From JBCBEX01 sp038528235 (GTDB lineage: Bacteria; Bacteroidota; Rhodothermia; Rhodothermales; Rubricoccaceae): a stretch of 61,419 bases of DNA. Location: assembly GCA_038528235.1 (NCBI GenBank), contig JBCBEX010000015.1:1-61419 (forward strand). Reading direction: 5' to 3'. Position numbers and translations under genes: made by a program. The notes under the pieces are model-generated. The model was not told where the DNA came from. It saw only the letters and a program-made list of their open reading frames with translations, and ran no database searches. Positions 24,887 to 33,719 of the stretch are shown in pieces (position 1 is the stretch's first letter; each line of letters opens with the position of its first letter).

Positions 24887-26671
24887 TCAGCGGGCCAGGG
24901 AGGCTTCGCTGTGCGGCTCGCGCGTTGCCCGGGGCAGCGTGAAGCCGAAAGTCGTTCCTACGCCTGGCTTGCTCGTGACATCCAGGGTGGCGTCGTGGTG
25001 GCCCACCGTCTCGTGACAGAGCACGAAGCCGAGGCCCGATCCCGCCTCGTTGGCCGTCCCGCGCGTCGAGAACGATGTCTCGACGTGGAAGAGACGCGCT
25101 ACCTGGTCCGGGGTCATGCCCTGGCCTGTGTCGGTCGCGGTCAGCCGGAAGGACTCGGCACCGTCGGGCACGATCTCTAGGCGCACGGCCCCGCCCGGCT
25201 CGGTGAATTTGAGCGCGTTCGAGAGCAGGTTCAGCAGTACCGTTCGGAGCATGTTCGGGTCGCCCCAAACGCTCGCATCGGCCGGAGCGTCCAGCGTGAG
25301 TTCGATGTGCTTGGCATCGGCCTGATGCTGCAGCACCAGGCGGAGGTCGGCCACGAGGGCCTCGATGGCGACGGCCTCGGGGCAGAAGCGCATGGCTCCG
25401 GTCTGAAGGCGCGCCCAGGTCAGCAGGGTTTCGAGGAGGTGGTAGACGCCTTCCGCAGAGTCGTGCATCAGGCTGGTGAACTGGTGCTGCTCGTCGCGGG
25501 TGAAGTCGTCGAAGTCGTCGCGGAGCATGCCGGAGAGCGTGAGCAGCGTGCCAAGCGGCCCCCGAAGGTCGTGCGAGATGATCGAGAAGAAGCGGTCTTT
25601 GCTGGCGAGCGCGTCCTCCAGCTCGCGGGATTTCACCTCGAGGTCTTGCGTCTTGACCTGCAGCGCCGCCTCGGCGCGGGTGCGCTCGGCGACCTCGGTC
25701 CGAAGCTGTCGGTTGAGTGCGGCAAGCTCGCGGGCCGAGCGCCGTAGGGTCGTGGTCCAGTGGACCAGCACGTGGTAGCCGAAGACGCCCGAGATGCCCA
25801 GGAGAAATAGGGTGATCCAGTGCACTAGCGAGAGGCCCTCAACGGCGGCGAGCACGTCGTAGCGCAGGCTTGGCGCGGCGTCGGCGAGCGTCCGTTCGAG
25901 CCGGCTGAGGCTGAACGAGCGCACGAGGAACACGTAACCCGTCAGAGCAGACACGACGACGCCGAACGCGGGCACGATGCGCCCGCGCGATAGCGTGGCC
26001 GTACGCGCGGATTCCAGGTCGAGCCGGGCCTTCTACCGATCTACGACCGGAGTCAGAAAGAACAGAAGCGGGCCGTTGATCAGCAGCGCCTGGAGGAAGC
26101 CCCCGAGCCACCATCCCTGCCACACGGGCAGCAGGTCGCGGAAGCCGACTTCGTTGGTGTAGCCCCACACGAACGAGCCTGCCGAGCCGACAAGGGCGGC
26201 CACAAACACGACCAGCACATAGAAGACGACGGCCGTGAACGAGCGCAGGTCGGTCCGCATCGGTACCGCGCGGTAGGTCAGCGACACCACGGCCAAGCCG
26301 AGCGGGTTGGCAAAGGCGAAGACGGCGATCCAGGTGGGTGGCATGCCGCCGAGCAGCGCCACGCAGACGGTCGAGAGGTAGGCCGGAATAGCCCCCCAGA
26401 GGTAGCCCAGCCACAGCGTAGCGCAGAGGCAAAAGACGAGCGGGAGGTAGACCGTGACAAAGAGCTCCGTCCCACCGACGGCAAGGGGTAGCCCCGTCCA
26501 CTCCAACAGCCGCGTCGCCATGCCGAGCGGGACGAAGACCGTAGCCAGGATTGCCCACACGGCCACGAGCCGCCGTACGCCCACGTCGCTGCGTCGGGCG
26601 ACGACGCGGCGGACCGAGACAGGGCTGTAGACGGGTTTGTGGGAGCGAATCACCGAAGAGCGCGCGGGCAC
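24887..26671 (-). pseudogene. MASE1-like sensor histidine kinase split by an in-frame TAG
   Basis: The minus strand encodes one 594-codon protein broken once. Residues 1-212 form a multi-pass MASE1-like membrane sensor (VRRLVAVWAILATVFV ... LLINGPLLFFLTPVVDR). TAG at 26033-26035 interrupts it; the same frame continues KARLDLESARTATLSRG into more membrane segments, a coiled coil and a kinase core: H-box FFSIISHDLRGPLG, N-box LLNLLSNALKF, G1 DTGQGM, G2 GSGLGF. TGG to TAG (Trp to stop) is the likely lesion. The second half could start at a GTG (25975) and make a 362-aa kinase lacking the sensor. No response regulator is adjacent. Confidence 0.75.
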
Positions 26672-26855
26672 GTGGTGGGTAGAATTGTCCCTTCTGGAAA
26701 GGGAGGGTGTCCGCAGGAGAGGGCCGCGAAGTCGGTGCCTAGGACCGCCAAAACCGTACCGGCTCCAGGCTGCCTTCGCAGAACCTCGCTCCTAACCGGG
26801 GTGGCGTTTCTGCACAAGAGATGCGCCGTGTTGCCGGTGGTGTAGGGGGGCCGGT

Positions 26856-27092
26856 CTAGCTGGACCCAAACAGCGTGTCGAGGTCCCAGGCTGTGCCCTC
26901 GCCTCGGTCGAGCTCGTCCAGGCCGCGCTGCACGTCGGCGCGGAGGCGAGCGAGGTACGTGCTCCGCTCGTCGTCGCGCTCGGCGAGGAGCCGGAGGGCT
27001 TCACGCACAACCTCGCTGGCCGAGGTGTAGAGGCCCGAGGCGACCTTCTCACGAACGAGCGCTTCGAGTTGGGGCGTCAACGAGACGTTCAT
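26856..27092 (-). CDS. ParD-like ribbon-helix-helix antitoxin, apparently orphan
   Basis: A 78-aa protein with the ParD/CopG fold: MNVSLTPQLEALVREKVASG is the DNA-binding strand plus helix, followed by SASEVVREALRLLAERDD. The C-terminal half (RLRADVQRGLDELDRGEG) is the usual toxin-binding arm. In ParDE systems parE overlaps or closely follows parD; the 184 bases after this stop contain no such frame, so the toxin is missing or elsewhere. A perfect palindrome upstream (27131-27147) is a probable autoregulatory operator. Confidence 0.88.
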   Translation of the reverse strand: MNVSLTPQLEALVREKVASGLYTSASEVVREALRLLAERDDERSTYLARLRADVQRGLDELDRGEGTAWDLDTLFGSS

Positions 27093-27130
27093 GGCTGGCC
27101 TGGGGTTGTCGGAGAAAGCGTCTGAGGGCT

Positions 27131-27147
27131 ATGTCAAAGTTTGACAT
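27131..27147. promoter_or_regulatory. Probable ParD operator
   Basis: ATGTCAAAGTTTGACAT is a perfect 17-bp palindrome with a central G, 39 bases upstream of the ParD start codon, where RHH antitoxins normally bind to repress their own operon. Confidence 0.65.
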
Positions 27148-27273
27148 CGACGGCGCTTCCTCAGCAGGTCAATAGGCCAGTCATCCATGCGGCATGCAGT
27201 AGAACTGGAAGCCCGCCTCGCGTAGGCGTTCAAAATAGCCAGTGCCACCAACGGACCACCCACAACGGACCCG

Positions 27274-28257
27274 CTAGCTCAGCAGCGCCGTGAGCTGCAT
27301 CAGGTCGTAGTCGATCTCCTTCTTGCGGCTCCAGACGTTCTTGAGCGGCGTGAGCTTCACGTCGTGGTTGACCACGCCGACCATCACGCTGCTGTGCCCT
27401 TCCACGAGCGCCTCGACGGCTGCGACGCCGAGGCGGCTGGCGAGCACGCGGTCGCGCGCGGTCGGACTGCCGCCGCGCTGGATGTGGCCGAGCACCGTCA
27501 CGCGCAGGTCGATGTGGTCGAACGAGCCGTCCTGGCGCAGCGCCTCGGCGACGGTGTGCGCCCCACCGATCTCGTCGCCCTCGGCGATCACCACGATGGA
27601 CGACCGGCTCTGGCTCGACATCAGCGAGAGGATGCGGTCCTTCACCTGGTCGAGGTCGGTGAGCATCTCCGGGATGAGCACGAGTTCGGCCCCGCCGCCG
27701 ATGCCGCACGAGAGCGCGATGAAGCCCGCGTCGCGGCCCATCACCTCCACGAGGAACAGCCGGTCGTGCGCGTCGGCGGTGTCGCGGATGCGGTCGATGT
27801 TTTCCAGCGCTGTGTTGAGCGCCGTGTCGTAGCCGATGGTCTCGTCGGTGCCGAAGAGGTCGTTGTCGATGGTGCCGGGGCAGCCGACGACCGGGACGCC
27901 GTGCTCTTCGTAGAAGATGCTCGCGCCGGTGAAGGTGCCGTCGCCGCCGATGCCGACGAGTGCGGTGATCTCGGCCTCGCGGAGGTGCTTGGCGGCCAGT
28001 TCGCGCCCCTCGGCGGTGCGGAACGCGGCGGAGCGGGCGCTCTTGAGGATCGTGCCGCCTTTCTGCAGGATGTTCGACACGCTCTGCCGCCCCATCTCCA
28101 CGAAGTCGGCCTCGATCATGCCTGCATAGCCGCGCCGGATGCCGATGACCTCCATGCCGTGTGCGATCGCCGAGCGGACAACGGCCCGCACGCAGGCGTT
28201 CATGCCGGGGGCGTCGCCGCCGGAGGTATAGACGCCGAGGCGTCGAATCTCGTCCAT
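27274..28257 (-). CDS. pfkA: ATP-dependent 6-phosphofructokinase
   Basis: Phosphorylates fructose 6-phosphate in glycolysis; 327 aa, the normal bacterial PfkA length. Conserved motifs: YTSGGDAPGMNA (ATP loop, with GGD), GIGGDGTFTGA, the catalytic GTIDNDL, VEVMGRDAGFIAL for sugar phosphate, and LGHIQRGGSPTARDR for effector/substrate binding. GGDG in the ATP-binding loop is typical of ATP rather than pyrophosphate use. ATG 28257 begins at the beta strand RRLGVYTSGG. The neighbours are unrelated and it looks monocistronic. Confidence 0.96.
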   Translation of the reverse strand: MDEIRRLGVYTSGGDAPGMNACVRAVVRSAIAHGMEVIGIRRGYAGMIEADFVEMGRQSVSNILQKGGTILKSARSAAFRTAEGRELAAKHLREAEITALVGIGGDGTFTGASIFYEEHGVPVVGCPGTIDNDLFGTDETIGYDTALNTALENIDRIRDTADAHDRLFLVEVMGRDAGFIALSCGIGGGAELVLIPEMLTDLDQVKDRILSLMSSQSRSSIVVIAEGDEIGGAHTVAEALRQDGSFDHIDLRVTVLGHIQRGGSPTARDRVLASRLGVAAVEALVEGHSSVMVGVVNHDVKLTPLKNVWSRKKEIDYDLMQLTALLS

Positions 28258-28567
28258 GTCGCAGTCGGGATCGGTGAGCAGAGGCGCGTCGGAGAAGTCC
28301 CTAAGCTACGCCGCGCCAGCCGACGCCGCGCGAAGTCAGCCTCCCACTCGGGCGTGACGGCCTCCTCTCCCTAGACAGCAGTCGGGTGGAAGTCACCGGG
28401 GCCCGCGCCGAGGGGTCGCCGGTGAGCGTTGCGTGCTACCTTACGGCCACCACCGTCCGCACCGGACCCGCCGTTGATGCCGAGGCTGCAGGAGCCTGGC
28501 CAGGGTGTTCACCCACCCGTGCGCTGACGATGAACGACATCGTGCTCGTCCATCTATCTCTGTGCTC
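28258..28567. other. Intergenic region, no gene seen
   Basis: The 310 bases between divergent pfkA and a secreted-protein gene show no coding character and no obvious repeat. Both promoters must lie here, but I cannot identify them. Confidence 0.4.
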
Positions 28568-30097
28568 ATGCTACGCGTCCCCGTTCTCTCGCTTACCCTG
28601 TCGAGCTTGGTTGCCGCGTCGGGCCTGCTCGCGGTCCAGGCCCAGCCCGTCGCACTGCCCAACGTGTCGCAGGCGGCCGCCCACGCCGCTCCAGCGTCCC
28701 ACACCTCAGCGGCGCTGTTCCGTACGGGGCTCGATGTCCCGTCGGTGGACCCTGGCGCGACGGCCCGTGTCGTTGCAAGCGCTTACCGCGACGAGCTCGG
28801 TGCGTCGCCGATGCTGGTGCTTCTGGAACTGACCATGCCCGCCGTCCTCGAAACCATCGAGTCGGAGCTGGAGGGCATCGGGTTTGCCCGACGGGACTAC
28901 GGCGTGGCCATCGCCTACGCGTTTGTCTACCTGTGGGAAGCTGCGCGGGGCGAAACGATGCCCGAGGAGCCCTCGGCCGCCGCCGCCCGCAGCCTCGCCG
29001 AGGCCATCGCGGCACAGCAGGGCGAAGCTTACGCGTCGTTGACCGACAGCGAGCAGGAGCGACGCTACGAGACGGTCATGACGGCGACGACCGTCCTGGC
29101 CGCGCTTAACGAGCAGAACGACCCGGGCCGGGCCGTGCGTGAGCAGGCCGCCCTAGCATTCACGGCGCTCTTCGGCGTGGACCCGGGCGCGGTCTCCGTC
29201 GATGCAGCGGGCGTAATCTCCGGGTTTGAACTCGCAGGGCCGACAACCAGCGCACCTTCCGAGGCAACCAAGCCGAACGCGCCGCCGGTGCATGGGGCAG
29301 ACGCCTCGACGCCGACGCCCAGAATGGCCCGCGGTGGGGAGGCGCTGCCGCCCACCGACACGCACGGCGTCGAGGTCTACATCAAGTACACCTGGGGCTA
29401 CGGGGGCAGCGGCTTCACGACGGACCAAATACCGCTGCTGCTCTATCCCGACGGGACCGCCTTCCTCGAAACCCCCCAGGCACCCGTGGCAAACTTCGCT
29501 CCCGCAACGCTCCGCGCAGCCTTCGCGCAGGAGCGGCGCGGTGAACGGCACGTCGGCACGTGGCGGCGTGATGCGACCACGCTCACCCTCACCTTCGACG
29601 GCGAGACGCGGACGCTCCCCCGGACCTCGCGTGGGTGGTGGGACCGCGACAGCCCGCCCGACGAGTCCAACGGCCACCACACGTTTTTCCCGGTCGTCCT
29701 CGCCACGCCCGAACACATGGTCGGGCCATGGGTATCGTCGAGCCTCATCGTCGCGGGGACTCCAGGCGGCGCGGCCCCACAAGTTGCAGCAGGTTCGACC
29801 ACCAACCGCGTCTTCTACGGTGATGGCACCTACGCCGAGGATAGCGAGAGCTTCGTCTCGGCTACCGACGCCAATGTGGGGAGCGGCTACGGCGGAGGCT
29901 CCACCTTCGGTCTGTTCAGCGAGAACGAGGGCCAAGCCGCTGGCCGCTGGCGCCTCGACGGACCGCTGATGACCATCGAGACGGGCGGGCAGCGTCAGGT
30001 CCTGCTCGCCTTCATCATGCCCGAGTGGAGTAAGGACAACCCCAACAGCGACACCTGGGTTGGCGACGACTTCTGGGAGCGCCCGGACGAAGACTGA
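28568..30097 (+). CDS. Secreted two-part protein of unknown function (DUF6683-like N-terminal part)
   Basis: A 509-aa exported protein. ATG 28568 gives a signal peptide (LRVPVLSLTLSSLVAASG ... VQAQ). Residues about 60-210 are helical (YRDELGASPMLV, FARRDYGVAIAYAFVYLWEA, LTDSEQERRYETVMTATTVLAAL) and resemble DUF6683-type exported proteins, at low confidence. After a Pro/Thr-rich linker the C-terminal 230 residues hold two similar beta units, each with a YPDGT or YGDGT strand and later a GxWRxD/RWRLDGxxxT strand (about residues 310-370 and 425-480), suggesting an internal duplication. I cannot assign a function. Confidence 0.65.
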   Translation: MLRVPVLSLTLSSLVAASGLLAVQAQPVALPNVSQAAAHAAPASHTSAALFRTGLDVPSVDPGATARVVASAYRDELGASPMLVLLELTMPAVLETIESELEGIGFARRDYGVAIAYAFVYLWEAARGETMPEEPSAAAARSLAEAIAAQQGEAYASLTDSEQERRYETVMTATTVLAALNEQNDPGRAVREQAALAFTALFGVDPGAVSVDAAGVISGFELAGPTTSAPSEATKPNAPPVHGADASTPTPRMARGGEALPPTDTHGVEVYIKYTWGYGGSGFTTDQIPLLLYPDGTAFLETPQAPVANFAPATLRAAFAQERRGERHVGTWRRDATTLTLTFDGETRTLPRTSRGWWDRDSPPDESNGHHTFFPVVLATPEHMVGPWVSSSLIVAGTPGGAAPQVAAGSTTNRVFYGDGTYAEDSESFVSATDANVGSGYGGGSTFGLFSENEGQAAGRWRLDGPLMTIETGGQRQVLLAFIMPEWSKDNPNSDTWVGDDFWERPDED

Positions 30098-30142
30098 CTG
30101 GAAGCCGACTGACCGGGAGCCGTTGGTGGACCTAGCGCGCAG

Positions 30143-30658
30143 CTAGTCTGACCGAGTCACTCCGTAGATCGTGGTGTGCATGCCCGCGATCTTCCACGCG
30201 CCGTCGACCCGCTCCATCAGCCGCGTCTCGCGCTTCCGCCCTTGGTCGGCGTCGTCCTGCTCGTAGCTCACCCAGGCGCCGTCGCCGTAGAGGCGCACGT
30301 CGGCGTCCGTCAGCGGCGCGGGGGGCGTCTCAGGCTCCGGGTGGGCCTCCAGGTAGGTGCGGACGAAGTCGTCCACCGCCGTCCAGCCCAGCGTTTCGGA
30401 CGCGCTGCCGTCGGCTAGGTTGATGTACGTCTTGGCGACGTAGGGCGCGTGAACCCAGTGGGTGCGCCAGCCCTCGTAGTCGCGGCCGAGGGCATCGCGC
30501 GTCTCGGCATTGAGGACGTCCAATACGGCCTCCTTCGCCTGGGCTACGTCCGCCGCAGTACGGGTCTCCAGCGCAGCGCGTTCTGGCGGGGCGTCGGCGC
30601 AACTGCTGAAACCCACCCCGACGGCGAGCAGGGCGCACGTGAGAACAACGGGACGCAT
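30143..30658 (-). CDS. Lipoprotein with an NTF2/SnoaL-like domain
   Basis: A 171-aa protein with a lipoprotein signal (MRPVVLTCALLAVGVG then lipobox FSSC). The mature part resembles the NTF2/DUF4440 fold: a leading helix (QAKEAVLDVLNAETRDAL), W-x-THW, a central helix (DDFVRTYLE), and two C-terminal strands (DADVRLYGDGAWVSYEQ; RLMERVDGAWKIAGMHTTIYG) typical of that fold. Members can bind small ligands or act as hydrolases; no catalytic residues can be named. ATG 30658 is preferred because it puts the signal at the N-terminus. Confidence 0.8.
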   Translation of the reverse strand: MRPVVLTCALLAVGVGFSSCADAPPERAALETRTAADVAQAKEAVLDVLNAETRDALGRDYEGWRTHWVHAPYVAKTYINLADGSASETLGWTAVDDFVRTYLEAHPEPETPPAPLTDADVRLYGDGAWVSYEQDDADQGRKRETRLMERVDGAWKIAGMHTTIYGVTRSD

Positions 30659-30773
30659 GAGTAGAGCAGGCCTACAGCAGTGGATGGACATATCGGTCGG
30701 CAGCCAGGTGGTGTGGTACCGCCAAGAATAGGACCGACGGGCAAGAGCCTGCCTACTGCTCTCCGGGGGAAGG

Positions 30774-32333
30774 TTAGGACTCGGAGGTCGCCTCCTTCAC
30801 CTTCTCCAGCGCGACGGCGTTGATGCAGTAGCGCAGGCCGCTTGGTGCGGGGCCGTCGGGGAAGACGTGGCCGAGGTGCGCGTCGCATACGTTGCAGAGC
30901 GCCTCCACGCGGATCATGCCGTGGCTCGTGTCCTTGCGGTGCGCCACGTGGCTCGCCTCGACGGGCTGGGTGAACGACGGCCAGCCGGTGCCGCTCTCAA
31001 ACTTCTCCGCGGCGTCGAAGAGGACCGTGTCGCAGCAGACGCAGGCGTAGCGGCCCGGTGTAAAGAGGCCACACATCTCGGAGCTGAACGGCCGCTCGGT
31101 ACCGTGCTGGCGCGTCACGTAGTAGGCCTCGGGCGAGAGCTGCGCGCGCCACTCGGCGTCGGTCTTCTCGACGCGGCGTGGCGGGGCCGGATTGCCCTGG
31201 TTGGCAGTGCGAAGGATGTCGTTCCAGGTCAGCATGGGAGCAACGGGAGTCGAGGGTGGAGAAGGACGGGCGTTGTCTGCAGATGGCTGCAACGCGGGCC
31301 GTGCGCAGTCGTTCGTGGCCGGTCGGGTTGGGTTCACCGATGGCGATCGCGGCGGCGACGGGCTCGGGTTCAGCGCGTCGGGCTTGAGCAGCGCGCCGTG
31401 GCTGCGGTGCAGCGCTTCCAGCTTCGGGCGGATGTTCGTCGCGCAGAACGGCGCGTCGGGGCGCGTGCGGTAGTAGTCGAGGTAGTCCTCGCTGTTGAGC
31501 CGGAAGCCCGCGAAGGGGAGCACCTGTGTGACGTACTGGGCGTCATGCTTCTTACTGAGCGCGTCCAGCGCAATGCGGCTCGCAGCGGCCTGCGCGTCGT
31601 CGAACGTGTAGACGGCGCTGCGGTACTTCTCCCGCATCGAGTGCTGCGCTGTGCTCGCGTGCGTGAGCAGGTGCACCTCGATGAGCGTCGCCAGGTCGAT
31701 GGCGTCCGGGCGGACGTGCACCAGCACGGCCTCCGACTCCGACTCATCGGGAGCCTCCGAGCGAATCCAGCCTTGCTCGACACGCTCGACGCCGTTGAGT
31801 GCCTGGAAGACGGCCTCCGTGCACCAGTGGCACCCGCCTCCGAAGCCGACCGTTGTGCGGTCGCCGAGTTCGGCGAGGTGGTAGTCGAGCCGCAAGAGCG
31901 CGCGGTTCGGATCAGAGCCGAAGATCGAGTCGAGGACGGTGCCGCCTCGGTCAACGAGCACCCAGTGCGGGGTCCCGCCCGCGCGGTAGGCGTGGAAGGT
32001 TGCGGCGAGCCCGGCGTCGCGGTAGACGGGAAAGCGCACGTAGAGCGCCTGCAGGTCGGCGCGGACCTCTTCGTCGGTGCGGTCGGTGCCCTCGAAGGTG
32101 GTGTGGATGCCGACGACCCGGACCGCGTCGCCGCGCTCCACCACCACGCGGTTGGCGAACGGGATCGCGCGGAAGCGGCAGCCCGGACACCCGAGGTGGA
32201 AGAAGAGCACCAGCAGCGGCCGGTCTGCGAGGTCGGCTGGCGCAGTGACAGGCGTGCCGTCCAGACGTTCCAGATGCCAGTCGGGTAGCAGGCGTCCAAT
32301 CTCGAAAGACGGTTCGACAGTGGAGTCGGGCAT
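30774..32333 (-). CDS. msrAB: Thioredoxin-like/MsrA/MsrB fusion, methionine sulfoxide reductase
   Basis: Repairs both epimers of oxidised methionine; 519 aa. A thioredoxin-like domain comes first (about 1-150) with CPGC at 49-52. MsrA follows with catalytic GGGCHWCTEAVF (Cys 168). A Pro/Ser/Ala-rich linker (about 320-365) joins MsrB, which has zinc ligands CVCC (431-434) and CNVC (480-483), SGTGWPSF and catalytic RYCINA (Cys 503). Domain order matches Neisseria PilB. There is no clear signal peptide, so location is uncertain. The internal ATG at MLTWNDIL could give free MsrB. It is divergent from the AraC gene at 32465. Confidence 0.92.
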   Translation of the reverse strand: MPDSTVEPSFEIGRLLPDWHLERLDGTPVTAPADLADRPLLVLFFHLGCPGCRFRAIPFANRVVVERGDAVRVVGIHTTFEGTDRTDEEVRADLQALYVRFPVYRDAGLAATFHAYRAGGTPHWVLVDRGGTVLDSIFGSDPNRALLRLDYHLAELGDRTTVGFGGGCHWCTEAVFQALNGVERVEQGWIRSEAPDESESEAVLVHVRPDAIDLATLIEVHLLTHASTAQHSMREKYRSAVYTFDDAQAAASRIALDALSKKHDAQYVTQVLPFAGFRLNSEDYLDYYRTRPDAPFCATNIRPKLEALHRSHGALLKPDALNPSPSPPRSPSVNPTRPATNDCARPALQPSADNARPSPPSTPVAPMLTWNDILRTANQGNPAPPRRVEKTDAEWRAQLSPEAYYVTRQHGTERPFSSEMCGLFTPGRYACVCCDTVLFDAAEKFESGTGWPSFTQPVEASHVAHRKDTSHGMIRVEALCNVCDAHLGHVFPDGPAPSGLRYCINAVALEKVKEATSES

Positions 32334-32464
32334 AGACAGGCAACTCATTTTGGTGGCTCTCGAGAACGAACAAGCGAGCCTCCGAGGTCCCCAGCACCCT
32401 GCTCGGACATGACCGTGTTGGGGCAGGGCGGCAACCTCGGCCCCGTGTCTCCGTAGCTCACAAC

Positions 32465-33625
32465 GTGACACTCGATCTCCCCATCCCTGACCTGTTGGCC
32501 GCGCTCTTCGGAGGGGGCGCGGTGGTGCTCGGACTGGCCGTGGGGGTGGGGGTGCTCGTCCGGCGCGATGTGCATCGCGTGGTACGGTGGTGCCTCGGCG
32601 GCTTCCTCATCGCCGGGGCGCTCACCCTCGCCAACGACCTCAACGGCACGCTGCGCCTGCATCGGTTGAGCGACCACTTCTGGATTCTCCCGCTCGTCTA
32701 CACCTACGCGCTCGGGCCGCTGCTCTACCTCTTCGTGCGGCAGCGCCTCGCGCCCGAGCAGCGCCTCGGTCGCCGTGACGGGTTCCACGCGGTGCTCCCC
32801 GCCTTCCAGGTGGTGCACCAGGTGGCCATCGGCTTTGCTCCCATCGCGGTCAAGGGGGCCTACTGGCAGTCTGCATTCGGTCAGGTCTACAGCCAACTCG
32901 ACACCCTGATCTTCGTGGCGAGCTTCGGCAGCTACCTCGTGGCGTGTTGGCGGCTGACCCGGCGCACAGCGTCCGACCTGGTCCTCGTGCGATGGGTGCG
33001 GCGGTTCATCGCCGGTGCCGTGGTGATCCTCGCCGTGGCGATTCTCATGGAGACGACGCTCGTGACGCCCCGCATCGTGAAGGCGCTGCCCGCGGGCGTG
33101 CTCGCCTGGCTCAACCTCGGCGCGACGTTGACCTACGCGGCGATGCTCTATTGGGTCACGTTCAGCGGGTTCGTCCACCTCCTCCGGCCAAACGCGTCTG
33201 CGCCGACGACTAGGCCAGCGCCGGAGCCCGCACCTGAGCGACGCGAGCGCTACGGCATGACGCCGGACGACCTCGCCCGCCACGCCGCGCGGCTCCGCGA
33301 CCACGTGGCAACAGCACGGCCCTATCTCGACCCGACGCTCTCCCTAGGCGCCCTCGCCGACGCGCTGCACCTGAGCGAGAAAGAGCTCTCCCTCGTGCTC
33401 AACGAGGGCCTCGGCATGGGCTACACGGCGTACGTCAACGGGCTCCGGGTGGCGGAGGTACAGCGGGGCCTCGCCGACCCGAGCCGGGCCACCGCGTCGG
33501 TGCTCCAGATCGGCATGGAGGCCGGGTTCGCCTCGAAGGCCACGCTCAACCGCGCCTTCAAGCAGGTTGCCGGATGCACGCCGACGCAATACCGTGCAGG
33601 CGCGAGCGCTCTCATCGGCTCCTGA
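32465..33625 (+). CDS. Membrane-anchored AraC-type transcriptional regulator
   Basis: A 386-aa regulator with an N-terminal half of about seven membrane spans (GAVVLGLAVGVGVLV, WCLGGFLIAGALTLA, VYTYALGPLLYLFV, ...) and a C-terminal AraC HTH pair (LSLGALADALHLSEKELSLVL; ATASVLQIGMEAGFASKATLNRAF). This 7TM-AraC design is common in Bacteroidota and lets a membrane signal act directly on DNA. The start is the GTG at 32465. A hairpin (33623-33645) overlaps the stop codon, and the S41 peptidase gene follows on the same strand and may be a target. Confidence 0.88.
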   Translation: MTLDLPIPDLLAALFGGGAVVLGLAVGVGVLVRRDVHRVVRWCLGGFLIAGALTLANDLNGTLRLHRLSDHFWILPLVYTYALGPLLYLFVRQRLAPEQRLGRRDGFHAVLPAFQVVHQVAIGFAPIAVKGAYWQSAFGQVYSQLDTLIFVASFGSYLVACWRLTRRTASDLVLVRWVRRFIAGAVVILAVAILMETTLVTPRIVKALPAGVLAWLNLGATLTYAAMLYWVTFSGFVHLLRPNASAPTTRPAPEPAPERRERYGMTPDDLARHAARLRDHVATARPYLDPTLSLGALADALHLSEKELSLVLNEGLGMGYTAYVNGLRVAEVQRGLADPSRATASVLQIGMEAGFASKATLNRAFKQVAGCTPTQYRAGASALIGS

Positions 33626-33702
33626 GACGCCGGTTTTGCGTCTCATCCGTTCCATGAGGCGACGAGACCGCGGAGGGCAGCCCATGTTAGGGGCGTCTCA
33701 TC
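33623..33702 (+). promoter_or_regulatory. Repeated GCGTCTCATC sites upstream of the S41 peptidase gene
   Basis: TGAGACGC/GCGTCTCA forms an 8-bp hairpin (33623-33645), and GCGTCTCATC recurs as a direct repeat at 33638-33647 and 33693-33702, 55 bases apart, just before ATG 33720. It could be a binding site for the AraC regulator encoded next door, or a weak terminator; this is inference. Confidence 0.35.
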
Positions 33703-33719
33703 AACCCCTGCCCCCGACC

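Noticed and set aside
12989..26035. TAG reassignment in this organism
   Set aside because: Many intact genes here end in TAG (trkA, aldehyde dehydrogenase, M3 peptidase, acyl-CoA dehydrogenase), so the in-frame TAGs are better read as mutations or sequence errors.
26672..26855. A ParE toxin gene downstream of ParD
   Set aside because: No frame of about 90 codons with toxin-like sequence exists in this stretch.
27178..27250. A short coding remnant on the minus strand (GGTGYFERLREAGFQFYC then stop)
   Set aside because: About 24 residues without a start or a recognisable family; too little to call a gene.
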